From ZC4RG30 sp035556135 (GTDB taxonomy: Bacteria > Pseudomonadota > Gammaproteobacteria > Steroidobacterales > Steroidobacteraceae), in NCBI GenBank assembly GCA_035556135.1, contig DATMFO010000003.1:124001-188000 (forward strand): a stretch of 64,000 nucleotides of DNA. The letters run 5' to 3'. Under the pieces are notes generated by a model that made no database searches, was not told where the DNA came from, and saw only the letters and a list, made by a program, of their open reading frames with translations. Within the stretch, counting starts at the first letter, position 1; each line of letters begins with the position of its first letter. The translations under genes and the position numbers were made by a program. Shown piece by piece: positions 32,457 through 41,803 of this stretch.

Positions 32457-33451
32457 GGGGCCTGGCGGGCCCAGTCGTCCCAGGGGCCGGTGGTGTTGTA
32501 AGGCACCGTGATGAAGTGCGCCTCGATCTGCTCGATCATCCCGTCCTTCAGCTTGAACAGCTCCATCAGGTAGAAGGTGTGCGGGCGAAAGAGCAGGGGC
32601 CTGGCCGGCGTGCCGTCGGTGAGCTTGTAGTCGCCCATCCGCCCCATCTTGTCCATGAAGGCAACACCCAGCACCAGGCCGCGTTCCTCATCCACCAGCG
32701 GGAAGCGGCGTCCGCGCACGCGGTCGTTGTAGCGGTAGTACCCTAGCCGGAACTGCTCCTCGCACCCGAGCCTGGCGACAGGCGTGACGGTGAAGCCGGA
32801 ATTGTGCGTGGTCTTCACGCCATTCTCCACCCGGGCGCAATCGGGGTGGAACTTCGTGTACAGCGTGCCGTCGTTCAGCTGCAGCGTGTCGAAGTAGCCG
32901 TCTGACAGCGCGATCATCTGCGCGCGGGGCACGCGCTGTGCCTGCGGCAGGATCTCGTTGAGCACCGGCTTGGGCTCGAACTTCTGGTCCTCGAAGCGGA
33001 TGCCGGAGTCTGCCTGCCGCACGATCAGGGTTTCAGCTTCCGAAACCAGGCCGTTCTCGACCTTGAGGCGGAGGGTGTAGGCGGAGGTATCGGTGGTTTC
33101 GGTCACGGTGCCGAAGAAGCCGACCTCCCCGGTGAGCGGATCAGCAAAGCGCAGGTCGTAGCTGCCCAGGGCGGTGATGGTGCCCCACAGGCCGTCCCCC
33201 ACCATCAACGGCACGGTGTTCTCGGTGTTGCGCACTCGCGCTGCCCACTGCACCCGCTGCGGATTGCGCTCCTTCAGCGCCGCCAGGTAGGTATCGAGCA
33301 CCCGGTAGAGGTCGGCCCGCGTCGTGCGCGAAGGGGCGGCATTCTGGCGGGGGTCCGGCATCCATTCCTCCGCGGCCGGGCCGGGTGCGGCGGCCGTGAT
33401 GCCGGCCAGCAGGAGAGCGCCGAGCAGCGCGCGGCGGATCGATGCCTTCAT
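32453..33451 (-). CDS. Exported DUF8021-like protein of unknown function
   Basis: 332-residue protein with a standard signal peptide (ALLGALLLAGITAAAPGPAA). The mature part has a repeated beta-rich pattern with VGDGLWGTITALGSYDLRFADP, FFGTV and LRLKVENGLVSEAETLIV, which I recognise as the kind of sequence placed in DUF8021, an NTF2-like-flanked family of unknown role. I do not recognise catalytic motifs. It is divergent from the flavocytochrome cluster (100 bp apart) and may act on the same substrate outside the cytoplasm. That link is inference. Confidence 0.6.
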   Translation of the reverse strand: MKASIRRALLGALLLAGITAAAPGPAAEEWMPDPRQNAAPSRTTRADLYRVLDTYLAALKERNPQRVQWAARVRNTENTVPLMVGDGLWGTITALGSYDLRFADPLTGEVGFFGTVTETTDTSAYTLRLKVENGLVSEAETLIVRQADSGIRFEDQKFEPKPVLNEILPQAQRVPRAQMIALSDGYFDTLQLNDGTLYTKFHPDCARVENGVKTTHNSGFTVTPVARLGCEEQFRLGYYRYNDRVRGRRFPLVDEERGLVLGVAFMDKMGRMGDYKLTDGTPARPLLFRPHTFYLMELFKLKDGMIEQIEAHFITVPYNTTGPWDDWARQAP

Positions 33452-33472
33452 GGTGATTCCCCGTCAGAACAG

Positions 33473-33501
33473 TTGGAATGGTTTGCCGGGCATTCTAACA
33501 T
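33473..33501 (+). promoter_or_regulatory. Candidate sigma-70 promoter of the flavocytochrome cluster
   Basis: TTGGAA at 33473-33478 and TAACAT at 33496-33501 are separated by exactly 17 bp. The predicted start site lies about 45 nt before the GTG of the DUF3237 gene, leaving room for its AGGGGG ribosome binding site. Confidence 0.5.
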
Positions 33502-33551
33502 CGGCCAGTGCTGCGGCCCGGGCCGCAGCCTTGTCGAACAAGGGGGTAGCA

Positions 33552-34058
33552 GTGGATCCGGAACAATTCTCCACCCTGGAGCAGCCGCGCTTCGAATTCG
33601 CGATGGAAGTGCGCCTGCGCTTCACGCGGGTCCAGCAGATCAACCAGATTCCCACCGGCGGCGTGCGCAGCGCCGTCTACGTGGATTCGGGCGAGTTCTC
33701 CGGTCCTAAGCTCAAGGGCAAGGCCGTGCCCAATTCCGGCGGCGACTACGCGCTGTTCCGCCCCGACGACGTGGCGGTATTCGACGCCCGCTACATGCTG
33801 CAGGAAGACGATGGCACGCTGATCCTGCTGCACAACAAGGGCTTCCTCTGGGGCCGCACACCCGATGTGATGGACCGCCTGCGCAAGTGGGCCTTCGAGG
33901 GCGGCGCCCCGGTGCCACATGCGGAGTATTACCTCAGGGCATCCCCCACCTTCGAGACCAGCGTGGGCAAGCATGACTGGCTCACCAAGCATGTGTTCGT
34001 GGGCATCGGCGAGCGCAAGCCCGACGGCAACCTCATCCGCTATTACAAAGTGACCTGA
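33552..34058 (+). CDS. DUF3237 family protein
   Basis: 168-residue protein of the DUF3237 family, whose activity is not established. Features include the family-like SGPKLKGKAVPNSGGDY, DDVAVFDARYMLQEDDGTLI and the C-terminal FETSVGKHDWLTKHVFVGIG. It has no signal peptide. The GTG at 33552 follows AGGGGG at 5-nt spacing and opens an operon with the VAO-type flavoprotein 2 nt downstream, so a role in handling the aromatic product is plausible. Confidence 0.78.
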   Translation: MDPEQFSTLEQPRFEFAMEVRLRFTRVQQINQIPTGGVRSAVYVDSGEFSGPKLKGKAVPNSGGDYALFRPDDVAVFDARYMLQEDDGTLILLHNKGFLWGRTPDVMDRLRKWAFEGGAPVPHAEYYLRASPTFETSVGKHDWLTKHVFVGIGERKPDGNLIRYYKVT

Positions 34059-34060
34059 GG

Positions 34061-35635
34061 ATGAAGCGCGTATTGCCGCCCGGCCTGTCGGCCTCGAGCC
34101 TGGACCGGGCGCTGCGGGATTTCGGTCGCGCGGTGGGAGAAGAGTGGGTTCTGGCCACCGACCTCGACCGCGACACCTACCTCGACCATTTCGCGGTGGA
34201 CGAAGCCGCCCACGCGCCGTCGGCTGCTGTCGCGCCGCTGACCGTGGAGCACGTGCAGGAGGTGCTGCGCATTGCCAACCGGCACAAGGTGCCCCTGTGG
34301 CCCATCAGCCGCGGCAAGAACTTCGGCTACGGTGGCGCGGCGCCACTGCTGAAGGGTTCGGTGGTGCTCGATCTCTCGCGCATGAAGAAGATCGAGTTCG
34401 ACGCGCAGAACGGCGTGGCGGTGGTGGAGCCCGGAGTCGGTTTCTACGATCTCTACGATTACATCCAGCAGAACAAGCTGCCCTACTGGACCTCAGTGCC
34501 CGGCAACAGCTGGGGATCGGTGCTGGGCAATGCGCTCGATCGCGGCGTGGGCTACACCACCTACGGCCAGCACACCGAGAAGCTCTGCGGCATGGAGGTC
34601 GTGCTGCCGACCGGCGAGTTGCTGCGCACCGGCATGGGCGCCATGAGCGGCTCGCCCACCTGGAACCTCTACCGCTACGGCTTCGGCCCGTCGTGGGAAC
34701 AGATGTTCGTGCAGTCGAACTACGGCGTGGTCACCAAGGCTGGCGTGTGGCTGATGCCGGCGCCCGAGTCGATGATCGGCCTCGACATGGAGCTGGAGAA
34801 TGCAGACGACCTCGGCTGGGCAGTGGACATCGTCGCCGCCCAGCGGCGCGACGGGTTGCTGCAGCAGTCTCCCTCCATCGGCAGCTGGCTGCGTGGTGCG
34901 GCGGTGCTCACCACGCGCAAGGAGTGGTATGACAAGCCCGGAGCGCTGCCGGATGACGTGATCGCGGCCATCCGCCAGCGGTTCGGCATCGGCTGGTGGT
35001 CCATCAGCCTCAGGCTCTACGGATACGAGTCGGTGAACGAGGCGCAGGCTGCCATCATCCAGCGGCAGTTCGAACGGCAGACGAGCCAGCCCATCCGCAT
35101 CAGCCGCTGGAAGCAGGGCGAGCCCCTGAACCCTGCACCGGGACAGGCGGCATTCGCCGGCGTGCCCATCACCTTCCCGATGGCCAACGCGGCCTGGCAT
35201 GGGGGGCGTGGCGGCCATCTCGGCTATTCACCCGTGCTGCCTGCAACGGGACAGGCTGCGATGGAGCAATTCCGCCGCACCTACGACCGCTACAAGGAGT
35301 TCGGCATGGATTACCACGGCTCCTTCGCGATGGGGGAGCGCAGCATCGTCAACGTGAACCAGGTGCTGTTCAACAAGGATGATCCGGACATGATGGCGCG
35401 CGTGAACGGTTTCTTCCGCGCGCTGGTCAACGACGCCACGGAGAAGCGCTACGGCGAATACCGCACGCACATCGACTACATGGACCTTGTTGCCGCCACC
35501 TACGACTTCAACGGCGGTGCACAGCTGCGTGCCAATGAGGCAGTGAAGGATGCGCTGGATCCCAATGGCATACTCGCGCCCGGCAAGAGCGGCATCTGGC
35601 CGAAGCGGTATCGCAATCTCAGGGGCAGGTCATGA
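34061..35635 (+). CDS. VAO/4-cresol dehydrogenase-type FAD flavoprotein
   Basis: 524-residue FAD-linked oxidoreductase of the vanillyl-alcohol oxidase/p-cresol methylhydroxylase family, which oxidises para-alkyl phenols through a quinone methide. The FAD domain shows PISRGKNFGYGG, VEPGVGFYDLYDYI and PGNSWGSVLGNALDRG; the C terminus has GEYRTHIDYMD (Tyr-Arg pair of the active site) and DPNGILAPGKSGIW. With the cytochrome gene immediately downstream (4-nt overlap) it probably works as a flavocytochrome like PchF/PchC or eugenol hydroxylase. Whether FAD is covalently bound through His or Tyr cannot be told here. No signal peptide is visible. Confidence 0.87.
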   Translation: MKRVLPPGLSASSLDRALRDFGRAVGEEWVLATDLDRDTYLDHFAVDEAAHAPSAAVAPLTVEHVQEVLRIANRHKVPLWPISRGKNFGYGGAAPLLKGSVVLDLSRMKKIEFDAQNGVAVVEPGVGFYDLYDYIQQNKLPYWTSVPGNSWGSVLGNALDRGVGYTTYGQHTEKLCGMEVVLPTGELLRTGMGAMSGSPTWNLYRYGFGPSWEQMFVQSNYGVVTKAGVWLMPAPESMIGLDMELENADDLGWAVDIVAAQRRDGLLQQSPSIGSWLRGAAVLTTRKEWYDKPGALPDDVIAAIRQRFGIGWWSISLRLYGYESVNEAQAAIIQRQFERQTSQPIRISRWKQGEPLNPAPGQAAFAGVPITFPMANAAWHGGRGGHLGYSPVLPATGQAAMEQFRRTYDRYKEFGMDYHGSFAMGERSIVNVNQVLFNKDDPDMMARVNGFFRALVNDATEKRYGEYRTHIDYMDLVAATYDFNGGAQLRANEAVKDALDPNGILAPGKSGIWPKRYRNLRGRS

Positions 35636-35970
35636 GCCGGCTCCGCACCGCGATGATGGCCGCGTGCGCCGTGCTGGGATTGCAGCTCGCGGAGGGTGCA
35701 ATGGCTGCCAGCGCCCCCGATGGCAAGTCCCTGTATCGGGAACGCTGCGGCATGTGTCACCAGACCATCGGCATGGCGGTGGGCATTCTCTCCCGCCGAC
35801 CAGGCGACGAGAGCCAGGGATTTCTCGAGGAACGCAAGGATCTCTCCGCCACCTTCGTGCGCACCGTGGTGCGCACCGGCATCGCCAACATGCCGCGGAT
35901 GCCACGCGGCGAGGTCAGTGACGCGGAGCTGGAAGCCATTGCGGCCTATCTGGCCAAGGGGAGGCCGTGA
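35632..35970 (+). CDS. c-type cytochrome, likely electron-acceptor subunit of the flavoprotein
   Basis: 112-residue monoheme cytochrome c. A signal peptide (MMAACAVLGLQLAEGAMAA) is followed by the heme site CGMCH, and a distal Met is available in NMPRMPRG. The C-terminal helix DAELEAIAAYLAKG is typical of class I cytochromes. Size and position match PchC-type subunits, which take electrons from the flavin and pass them to the respiratory chain in the periplasm. The overlap with the flavoprotein gene supports stoichiometric expression. Confidence 0.85.
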   Translation: MSRLRTAMMAACAVLGLQLAEGAMAASAPDGKSLYRERCGMCHQTIGMAVGILSRRPGDESQGFLEERKDLSATFVRTVVRTGIANMPRMPRGEVSDAELEAIAAYLAKGRP

Positions 35971-36407
35971 TGCTCGAGTCCTGGCACACACCGGATGAGG
36001 CAGGGTCCCTGCGCATGGACCGCCGCGTATTGCTGACGGTTTCCGGCGCACTGGTGATGGCCGCAGCCACCACCGGCACCGCGCAAGGCCGACCTTCACC
36101 GGATGGCCTGTCGGTGATGGATTCCCGTCCCACGGTGATCCTGCAGGATCGCCGGGTGCTGCTGCCGGAAGACCTCCGTGCGCGTCTCGGTGGCAGCACA
36201 AGGGTGTTGCAGCTGGAGGCCGATCCGGTGCGCATGTGGCGGGGAGAGCATGCGCCATTGCTGGGTGATCCCACGACACGCCTGGTGGGTATCACACCCT
36301 GGATCGAGTTCGTGATGATCCAGGGACTGGCGGCGGAATCGCGTCGCAGGGTGCGCTACCAGCGACATGACGCGGGTGCCGACGCGATGGTCTGGCTTAT
36401 CGCCTGA
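35970..36407 (+). CDS. Small exported protein of unknown function
   Basis: 145-residue protein I do not recognise. An N-terminal stretch of 15 hydrophilic residues precedes MDRRVLLTVSGALVMAAATT, a signal-like segment with an Arg pair that could be a Tat or Sec leader. The rest has no Cys pair or metal motif; the last third (RLVGITPWIEFVMIQGLAAE, then HDAGADAMVWLIA) looks like a compact alpha/beta domain. ATG 35970 follows GGGGAGG at good spacing and touches the cytochrome stop; ATG 36015 would start directly at the signal peptide. It probably serves the flavocytochrome. Confidence 0.65.
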   Translation: MLESWHTPDEAGSLRMDRRVLLTVSGALVMAAATTGTAQGRPSPDGLSVMDSRPTVILQDRRVLLPEDLRARLGGSTRVLQLEADPVRMWRGEHAPLLGDPTTRLVGITPWIEFVMIQGLAAESRRRVRYQRHDAGADAMVWLIA

Positions 36408-36450
36408 TTGCGGCCGGCGCAAGCGGACAATGCCGCCGGCGAATGAAGAA

Positions 36451-36477
36451 TCAGGGTTTCCCTGAGACGGGCGTCTC
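36451..36477 (+). other. Two adjacent short hairpins after the flavocytochrome cluster
   Basis: TCAGGG-TTT-CCCTGA (36451-36465) and GAGAC-GGGC-GTCTC (36464-36477) form two small stems just after the preceding operon. No T-run follows. They may mark the operon's 3' end. Confidence 0.35.
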
Positions 36478-36564
36478 GGGTGTTCACCTGATATCGCCCG
36501 GCCGGGAGCAGCGCTGGCGGGGCTCAAGGGCGACGCACCTGAGACCTGTCGCCGCAGGCGCACA

Positions 36565-36593
36565 TTGTGGGCACCACGGACCCTTCTTAACGT
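36565..36593 (+). promoter_or_regulatory. Weak candidate promoter of the riboswitch transcript
   Basis: TTGTGG and TAACGT are spaced 17 bp apart, which would start RNA near 36600, right before the aptamer. Each hexamer matches consensus only partly, so this is tentative. Confidence 0.25.
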
Positions 36594-36596
36594 AAC

Positions 36597-36677
36597 CCCC
36601 CGAGCGAAAGGCAAACCTGTCGAAAGGCAGGGACGCAAAGCCTCCGGTCTGAAGGATTAGATAGCGGGGCTGCCGGC
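36597..36677 (+). ncRNA. Cyclic-di-GMP-I (GEMM-I) riboswitch aptamer
   Basis: The class I c-di-GMP aptamer pattern is nearly complete. AAAGGCAAACC at 36607-36617 is followed by a GAAA-capped stem CCTGTC/GGCAGG (36616-36631), then GACGCAAAGCCTCCGG, a second arm with TCT/AGA, and ATAGCGGGG ahead of closing CCGG at 36673-36676. The GGC/GCC and CCGG/CCGG closing pairs, the GAAA tetraloop and its receptor-like segment all fit. It lies on the strand of, and about 175 nt before, the secreted carbohydrate-binding protein gene, so c-di-GMP should control that gene. Confidence 0.92.
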
Positions 36678-36720
36678 ACGAAGAGAATGCGACGTTTCAT
36701 GCGCCGCGCTTCGAGTGCCG
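36674..36720 (+). promoter_or_regulatory. Possible expression-platform hairpin of the riboswitch
   Basis: CGGCAC-GAAG at 36674-36683 can pair with CTTC-GA-GTGCCG at 36709-36720 (ten pairs, two-base bulge). The 5' arm uses the CGG that closes the second arm of the aptamer, so the two structures compete. No T-run follows, so control would be by rho access or translation rather than intrinsic termination. Confidence 0.4.
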
Positions 36721-36786
36721 TGAGTCATGGTGAGGCAGTCCGGCCGGTCCCGGCGGGAACGCACTAACCCGACCTTTCACTTTGCC

Positions 36787-36806
36787 CTTCACGGCGCGCC
36801 GTGAAG
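36787..36806. repeat. Perfect 20-bp palindrome upstream of the CBM-like gene
   Basis: CTTCACGGCGCGCCGTGAAG is a perfect inverted repeat with no spacer. It lies between the riboswitch and the start codon. It could be a dimeric repressor or activator operator, or an RNA hairpin in the leader. Confidence 0.6.
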
Positions 36807-36851
36807 TCATGTCCTCGTGTTGCCCCGGACTTGTGGGGCGTCGGTGAATAC

Positions 36852-38372
36852 ATGCCCAATTCATGCGTTTCGGCGCGGCAGCATATTGCCTTGCTTGCCG
36901 GTTCCATCGTCCTCCTTGCTTGCGGAACGGCCCTTGCCGCACCCTACTCGGGAACCGCGATCGCAGTTCCGGCCACATTCCAGGCAGAGCACTTCGATAC
37001 CGGCGGACAGCGTGTTTCCTACTACGACACCACGTCGACAAACCTGGGTGGCATGTTCCGCACGCGCGAAGCGGTGGACATCATCAGCGCGCCATCCAGC
37101 ATCGGCGGCTATGTGGTCAGCAACATGGATACCGGCGAGTGGATGGTGTACTCCTTCCGCGTAGCCACTGCCGGCAGCTATGACATCGACGTGCGGGCGT
37201 CGAGCACGGTGACCACCAGCGCCTACCGCATCGACATCGACGCCAAGGCCGCCATCGGGGCGGTGACCGTGCAGAATACCGGCAGCCTCAACACCTACCA
37301 GTGGACGAGCAAGCGCCGGGTTTCGCTGGCCGCGGGCACGCACACGCTGACCGTCATTTCGGATCGGGGTGGTTTCAGGCTGGATGCCATCAGGGTCTCC
37401 GGCGTGTCGGTGGCTGCACCTGCCCCTGCACCCGCACCCACCAGCACCGCCAAGCTGTTGTTCAAATCCGGCTTCGATGGGGGTTCCCTGGGCGCACCGC
37501 CGCCGTCGAACTGCTGGGGAACTGGTTGCTGGCAGGACATCGTGGGCCTCGACAGCCTGACCGGCTTCACGTGGCCGGGAATCATCGCAGACGGAACCAG
37601 CAGGGTGTTCCACCTGACCTATCCGGTAACCACCACATCACAGACCATCGGCAACTATTCCTTCGGCCGCATCGACTTCCTCACGGGCCCCCGGGGAGCG
37701 CAGAGCTCGGCGCTGATGCAGCAGATCTCCAGGAACGTGAACGGCACTGCACCCATGGGCACGGCGCCGGCGCAGAACGCGCTGCAGTTCATGCCCAAGC
37801 GTGACCCGGGTGACATGTACATCAGCTACTGGCTGAAGCTGCAGCCGGACTTGTTGCAGAAGATGACCAACCTGCCTGCTGGCCCCGGCATCGCCGACGG
37901 TGGCACCTGGCGCGCCGTCTTCGCCCTGAAGACCGGCGGCCAGACCTCATGGGGTGAACCGGCCGACAACGGCGACTATCGCATCGAGGCGTATGTGATG
38001 ACGAAGAACAACACCAATCCGTACTGGGTGCTGCTGGGTGACAACAACGCTGGCGGCGGTGCGCCGGCGGTGAACACCTTCCGGATGGAGAACCGCAATG
38101 TTCCGGTGCCCGTGGGCCAGTGGTTCAAGCTGGAGTTCTTCTGGCACCGCAGCTCCGGCTCCGATGGCCGGGTGTGGATGGCGGTGAACGGACAAGTGGT
38201 TGCGGACCGCCGTGGCGCCAACATGGGTGCGTGGAGCCAGCCCATCAATCGCGTCATGGCGCCGCTGCTCTACTCAGGCAGCACCATGCCCATCTACCAG
38301 TGGGTGGATGACCTGGAGATCTGGAACGCCTTCCCTCCGGCAGGCAGCAACACCCCGTACGCTCCGCACTGA
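36852..38372 (+). CDS. Secreted protein with CBM6/35-like domain and C-terminal lyase-like beta domain
   Basis: 506 residues. A signal peptide (hydrophobic core IALLAGSIVLLACGTALA) leads to a CBM6/CBM35-like carbohydrate-binding domain at about residues 25-190: FQAEHFD near its start, then YDTTSTNLGG, GYVVSNMDTGEWMVYSFRV and GGFRLDAIRVSG. A short APAPAPAPTS linker joins a roughly 290-residue C-terminal domain resembling concanavalin-like polysaccharide-binding or lyase folds (VPVGQWFKLEFFWH, IYQWVDDLEIWNAF). No catalytic residues can be named. The c-di-GMP riboswitch upstream suggests a matrix or cell-surface polysaccharide protein. ATG 36852 gives the clean signal peptide. Confidence 0.75.
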   Translation: MPNSCVSARQHIALLAGSIVLLACGTALAAPYSGTAIAVPATFQAEHFDTGGQRVSYYDTTSTNLGGMFRTREAVDIISAPSSIGGYVVSNMDTGEWMVYSFRVATAGSYDIDVRASSTVTTSAYRIDIDAKAAIGAVTVQNTGSLNTYQWTSKRRVSLAAGTHTLTVISDRGGFRLDAIRVSGVSVAAPAPAPAPTSTAKLLFKSGFDGGSLGAPPPSNCWGTGCWQDIVGLDSLTGFTWPGIIADGTSRVFHLTYPVTTTSQTIGNYSFGRIDFLTGPRGAQSSALMQQISRNVNGTAPMGTAPAQNALQFMPKRDPGDMYISYWLKLQPDLLQKMTNLPAGPGIADGGTWRAVFALKTGGQTSWGEPADNGDYRIEAYVMTKNNTNPYWVLLGDNNAGGGAPAVNTFRMENRNVPVPVGQWFKLEFFWHRSSGSDGRVWMAVNGQVVADRRGANMGAWSQPINRVMAPLLYSGSTMPIYQWVDDLEIWNAFPPAGSNTPYAPH

Positions 38373-38382
38373 CCCGGGAGCG

Positions 38383-38967
38383 TCAGGCCGTCAGCGCGGC
38401 GGCACCTGCGGCCGCGCTGGCTGCTCCTGCGATGCGCAGGAAGGTCGCATGCGCGGATAGCCGGGCGGCGGCGTGCGAGACGAGGGCTGCCAGCAGCGCG
38501 GTGGAGACCACCAGGCCAGGGACGTAGAGGCCGGCGTGGGCTGGCCCTTCGGCGCCATGCGCGAAGCCATGGATGAGCGCGAAGCCGGCGGCCAGCGCGC
38601 CGCTGGCCCACAGTGGTGCGCGCCGGCCGACCGCCAGCAGCAGGCCGCTGCCAATGACGGTGAGCGCGATGGCGGATTCGAGCACGGGGCCGCCGCTGAC
38701 GGGCAGCAGCGCGCCGATCCCGACGAACAGCGCCAGGCATGCCGCCACGGTGAGCCTTCCCTTCAATGGCAGCAGTGCCGACCAGGCGCTCACCGCCACG
38801 ATCATCAATACATGGTCCAGTCCTGTCAGTGGATGCAGCATCCCGGCCACCAGGTGGCCGGCGTGGCTGCCTTCGCCTGGGTGTGCCCAGGCGGCAGGTG
38901 AGGCCAGCAGCAGGACCGCAACGGGAAGGATCGGGCGCAGGGCAAATCTCGACATGGCGTGCCTCAT
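38383..38967 (-). CDS. HupE/UreJ family nickel permease
   Basis: 194-residue polytopic membrane protein of the HupE/UreJ family, thought to admit nickel for urease or hydrogenase. The signal-like first segment ends in SPAAWAHPGEGSHAGH, then HPLTGLDHVLMIVAVSAWSA carries the conserved His/Asp motif; HGFAHGAEGP adds further His residues in a later segment. About six membrane segments are visible. ATG 38967 touches the ureF stop; MSRF at 38955 is an alternative start. It closes the urease operon. Confidence 0.87.
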   Translation of the reverse strand: MRHAMSRFALRPILPVAVLLLASPAAWAHPGEGSHAGHLVAGMLHPLTGLDHVLMIVAVSAWSALLPLKGRLTVAACLALFVGIGALLPVSGGPVLESAIALTVIGSGLLLAVGRRAPLWASGALAAGFALIHGFAHGAEGPAHAGLYVPGLVVSTALLAALVSHAAARLSAHATFLRIAGAASAAAGAAALTA

Positions 38968-39641
38968 CAGGATCGGAACAGGCGGGTGTACTGGGTTTCG
39001 TGCCAGCAGCTGGCCATCATGGCCAGGGGCGTGGCGCTGCCGATGTCCACATCGGACAGGTTCGTGGCTTGAGTGAGCAGGTCGGGGAGGAACAGGCGGA
39101 TGCGTTCCAGCACGCGTTGCCCGGCCGTCTGCCCCAGCGGCAGCAGCTTCACGGTGGCAGTGACCTGGTTCTCTGCCCAGGCCCAGGCGTAGGCCAGAGC
39201 ACAGTCCTGCGCACTGGCTCCTGAAGTAGCGCCAGCCAGCGCGAACATGGCAGCGTAGGTGGCGCCATCGTGCCGCTGCCAGCTGCGCGCTGCTTCGAGG
39301 CCATGCGCGGCCAGGATCTTCGCGAGCGACTGTCCCAGGTGGAGTTCCTCGGCGCGCAGCTCGGCAGTTTCGCGTGACGCCAGCAGCTCGCGGCTGAGGC
39401 CCAGCGCACGGGCCTCGTCGCCGTCGCTCCAGGCGGCATGCAGGCGCAGCAGCAATGGCAGGTCGAGGGTGGCGAGCGAATGGCGCGCCACGCCCATGAT
39501 CCATTCCCCCGCCTGCTGCTCATCGGTCACCCAGCCGGAGTCGTTGGCGTATTCCAGGCCCTGGGAGAAATTGAACGCGCCTACCGGCAGCGCGGGGCTG
39601 GCCAGCTGGAGCAGCCTGAGCAGCGCCAGTGGCTCAGTCAT
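38967..39641 (-). CDS. ureF: Urease accessory protein UreF
   Basis: 224-residue UreF, the all-helical accessory protein that joins UreD on apo-urease and gates nickel delivery by UreG. Family sequence is clear: LLQLASPALPVGAFNFSQGLE near the N terminus (ASPALPVGAFNFSQGLE) and YAWAWAENQVTATVKLLPLG in the C-terminal half. ATG 39641 overlaps the ureE stop; the longer frame upstream runs through ureE. In most urease operons ureG follows ureF, but here a HupE/UreJ gene does. Confidence 0.92.
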   Translation of the reverse strand: MTEPLALLRLLQLASPALPVGAFNFSQGLEYANDSGWVTDEQQAGEWIMGVARHSLATLDLPLLLRLHAAWSDGDEARALGLSRELLASRETAELRAEELHLGQSLAKILAAHGLEAARSWQRHDGATYAAMFALAGATSGASAQDCALAYAWAWAENQVTATVKLLPLGQTAGQRVLERIRLFLPDLLTQATNLSDVDIGSATPLAMMASCWHETQYTRLFRS

Positions 39642-40086
39642 GGCCGTGGCTGTGTCCGTGGTGTGAAGCGTACGCGCCGCCCTCGGGTTCGAAAGGCAGC
39701 ACGTCGCCTTCCACCTGCAGGCCCTGGCCGCGCAGCATCTCATCCAGCACGTGGTCACGCAGGAAGCGCAGGGAATCGTGCGTCACCTGCACGGCAATGT
39801 GGCGGTTGCCCAGGTGGTAGGCGGCGCGCGCAAGCTGGCGGGAATCCGAAGTGCGCAGGATGGAGACCTGCTCCGGTGCCGCCACCACCTCCACCACGCG
39901 GCCATCGCTGGCCTGCAGGCGGTCCCCGCCGCGCAGCACTGTGCCGCGGGGCAGGGTGAGGCCGATTTCCTCGCCGCTGTCGAGTGTGGCCAGCAGGCGG
40001 CTGCGCTGGCGCAGGTCGAAGGGCAGCACCAGCCTGGCGTCGGCGCGGCCGCTGGTGCGCGTGATGCTGGAGACGGTCAATGTCAT
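39634..40086 (-). CDS. ureE: Urease accessory nickel metallochaperone UreE
   Basis: 150-residue UreE, a dimeric nickel carrier for urease maturation. The N-terminal domain (TSGRADARLVLPFDLRQRSR) and C-terminal metal-binding domain (YHLGNRHIAVQV with the central His) are present. The C terminus has a short His-rich tail (HHGHSHGHD), supporting nickel storage. It starts 13 nt after ureC. Confidence 0.92.
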   Translation of the reverse strand: MTLTVSSITRTSGRADARLVLPFDLRQRSRLLATLDSGEEIGLTLPRGTVLRGGDRLQASDGRVVEVVAAPEQVSILRTSDSRQLARAAYHLGNRHIAVQVTHDSLRFLRDHVLDEMLRGQGLQVEGDVLPFEPEGGAYASHHGHSHGHD

Positions 40087-40099
40087 GGCACAGGCTCCA

Positions 40100-41799
<1,700 letters not shown>

Positions 41800-41803
<4 letters not shown>

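Noticed and set aside
37390..37445. Short tandem repeat in the CBM protein gene
   Set aside because: It is the coding sequence of an Ala/Pro linker, a normal interdomain spacer.
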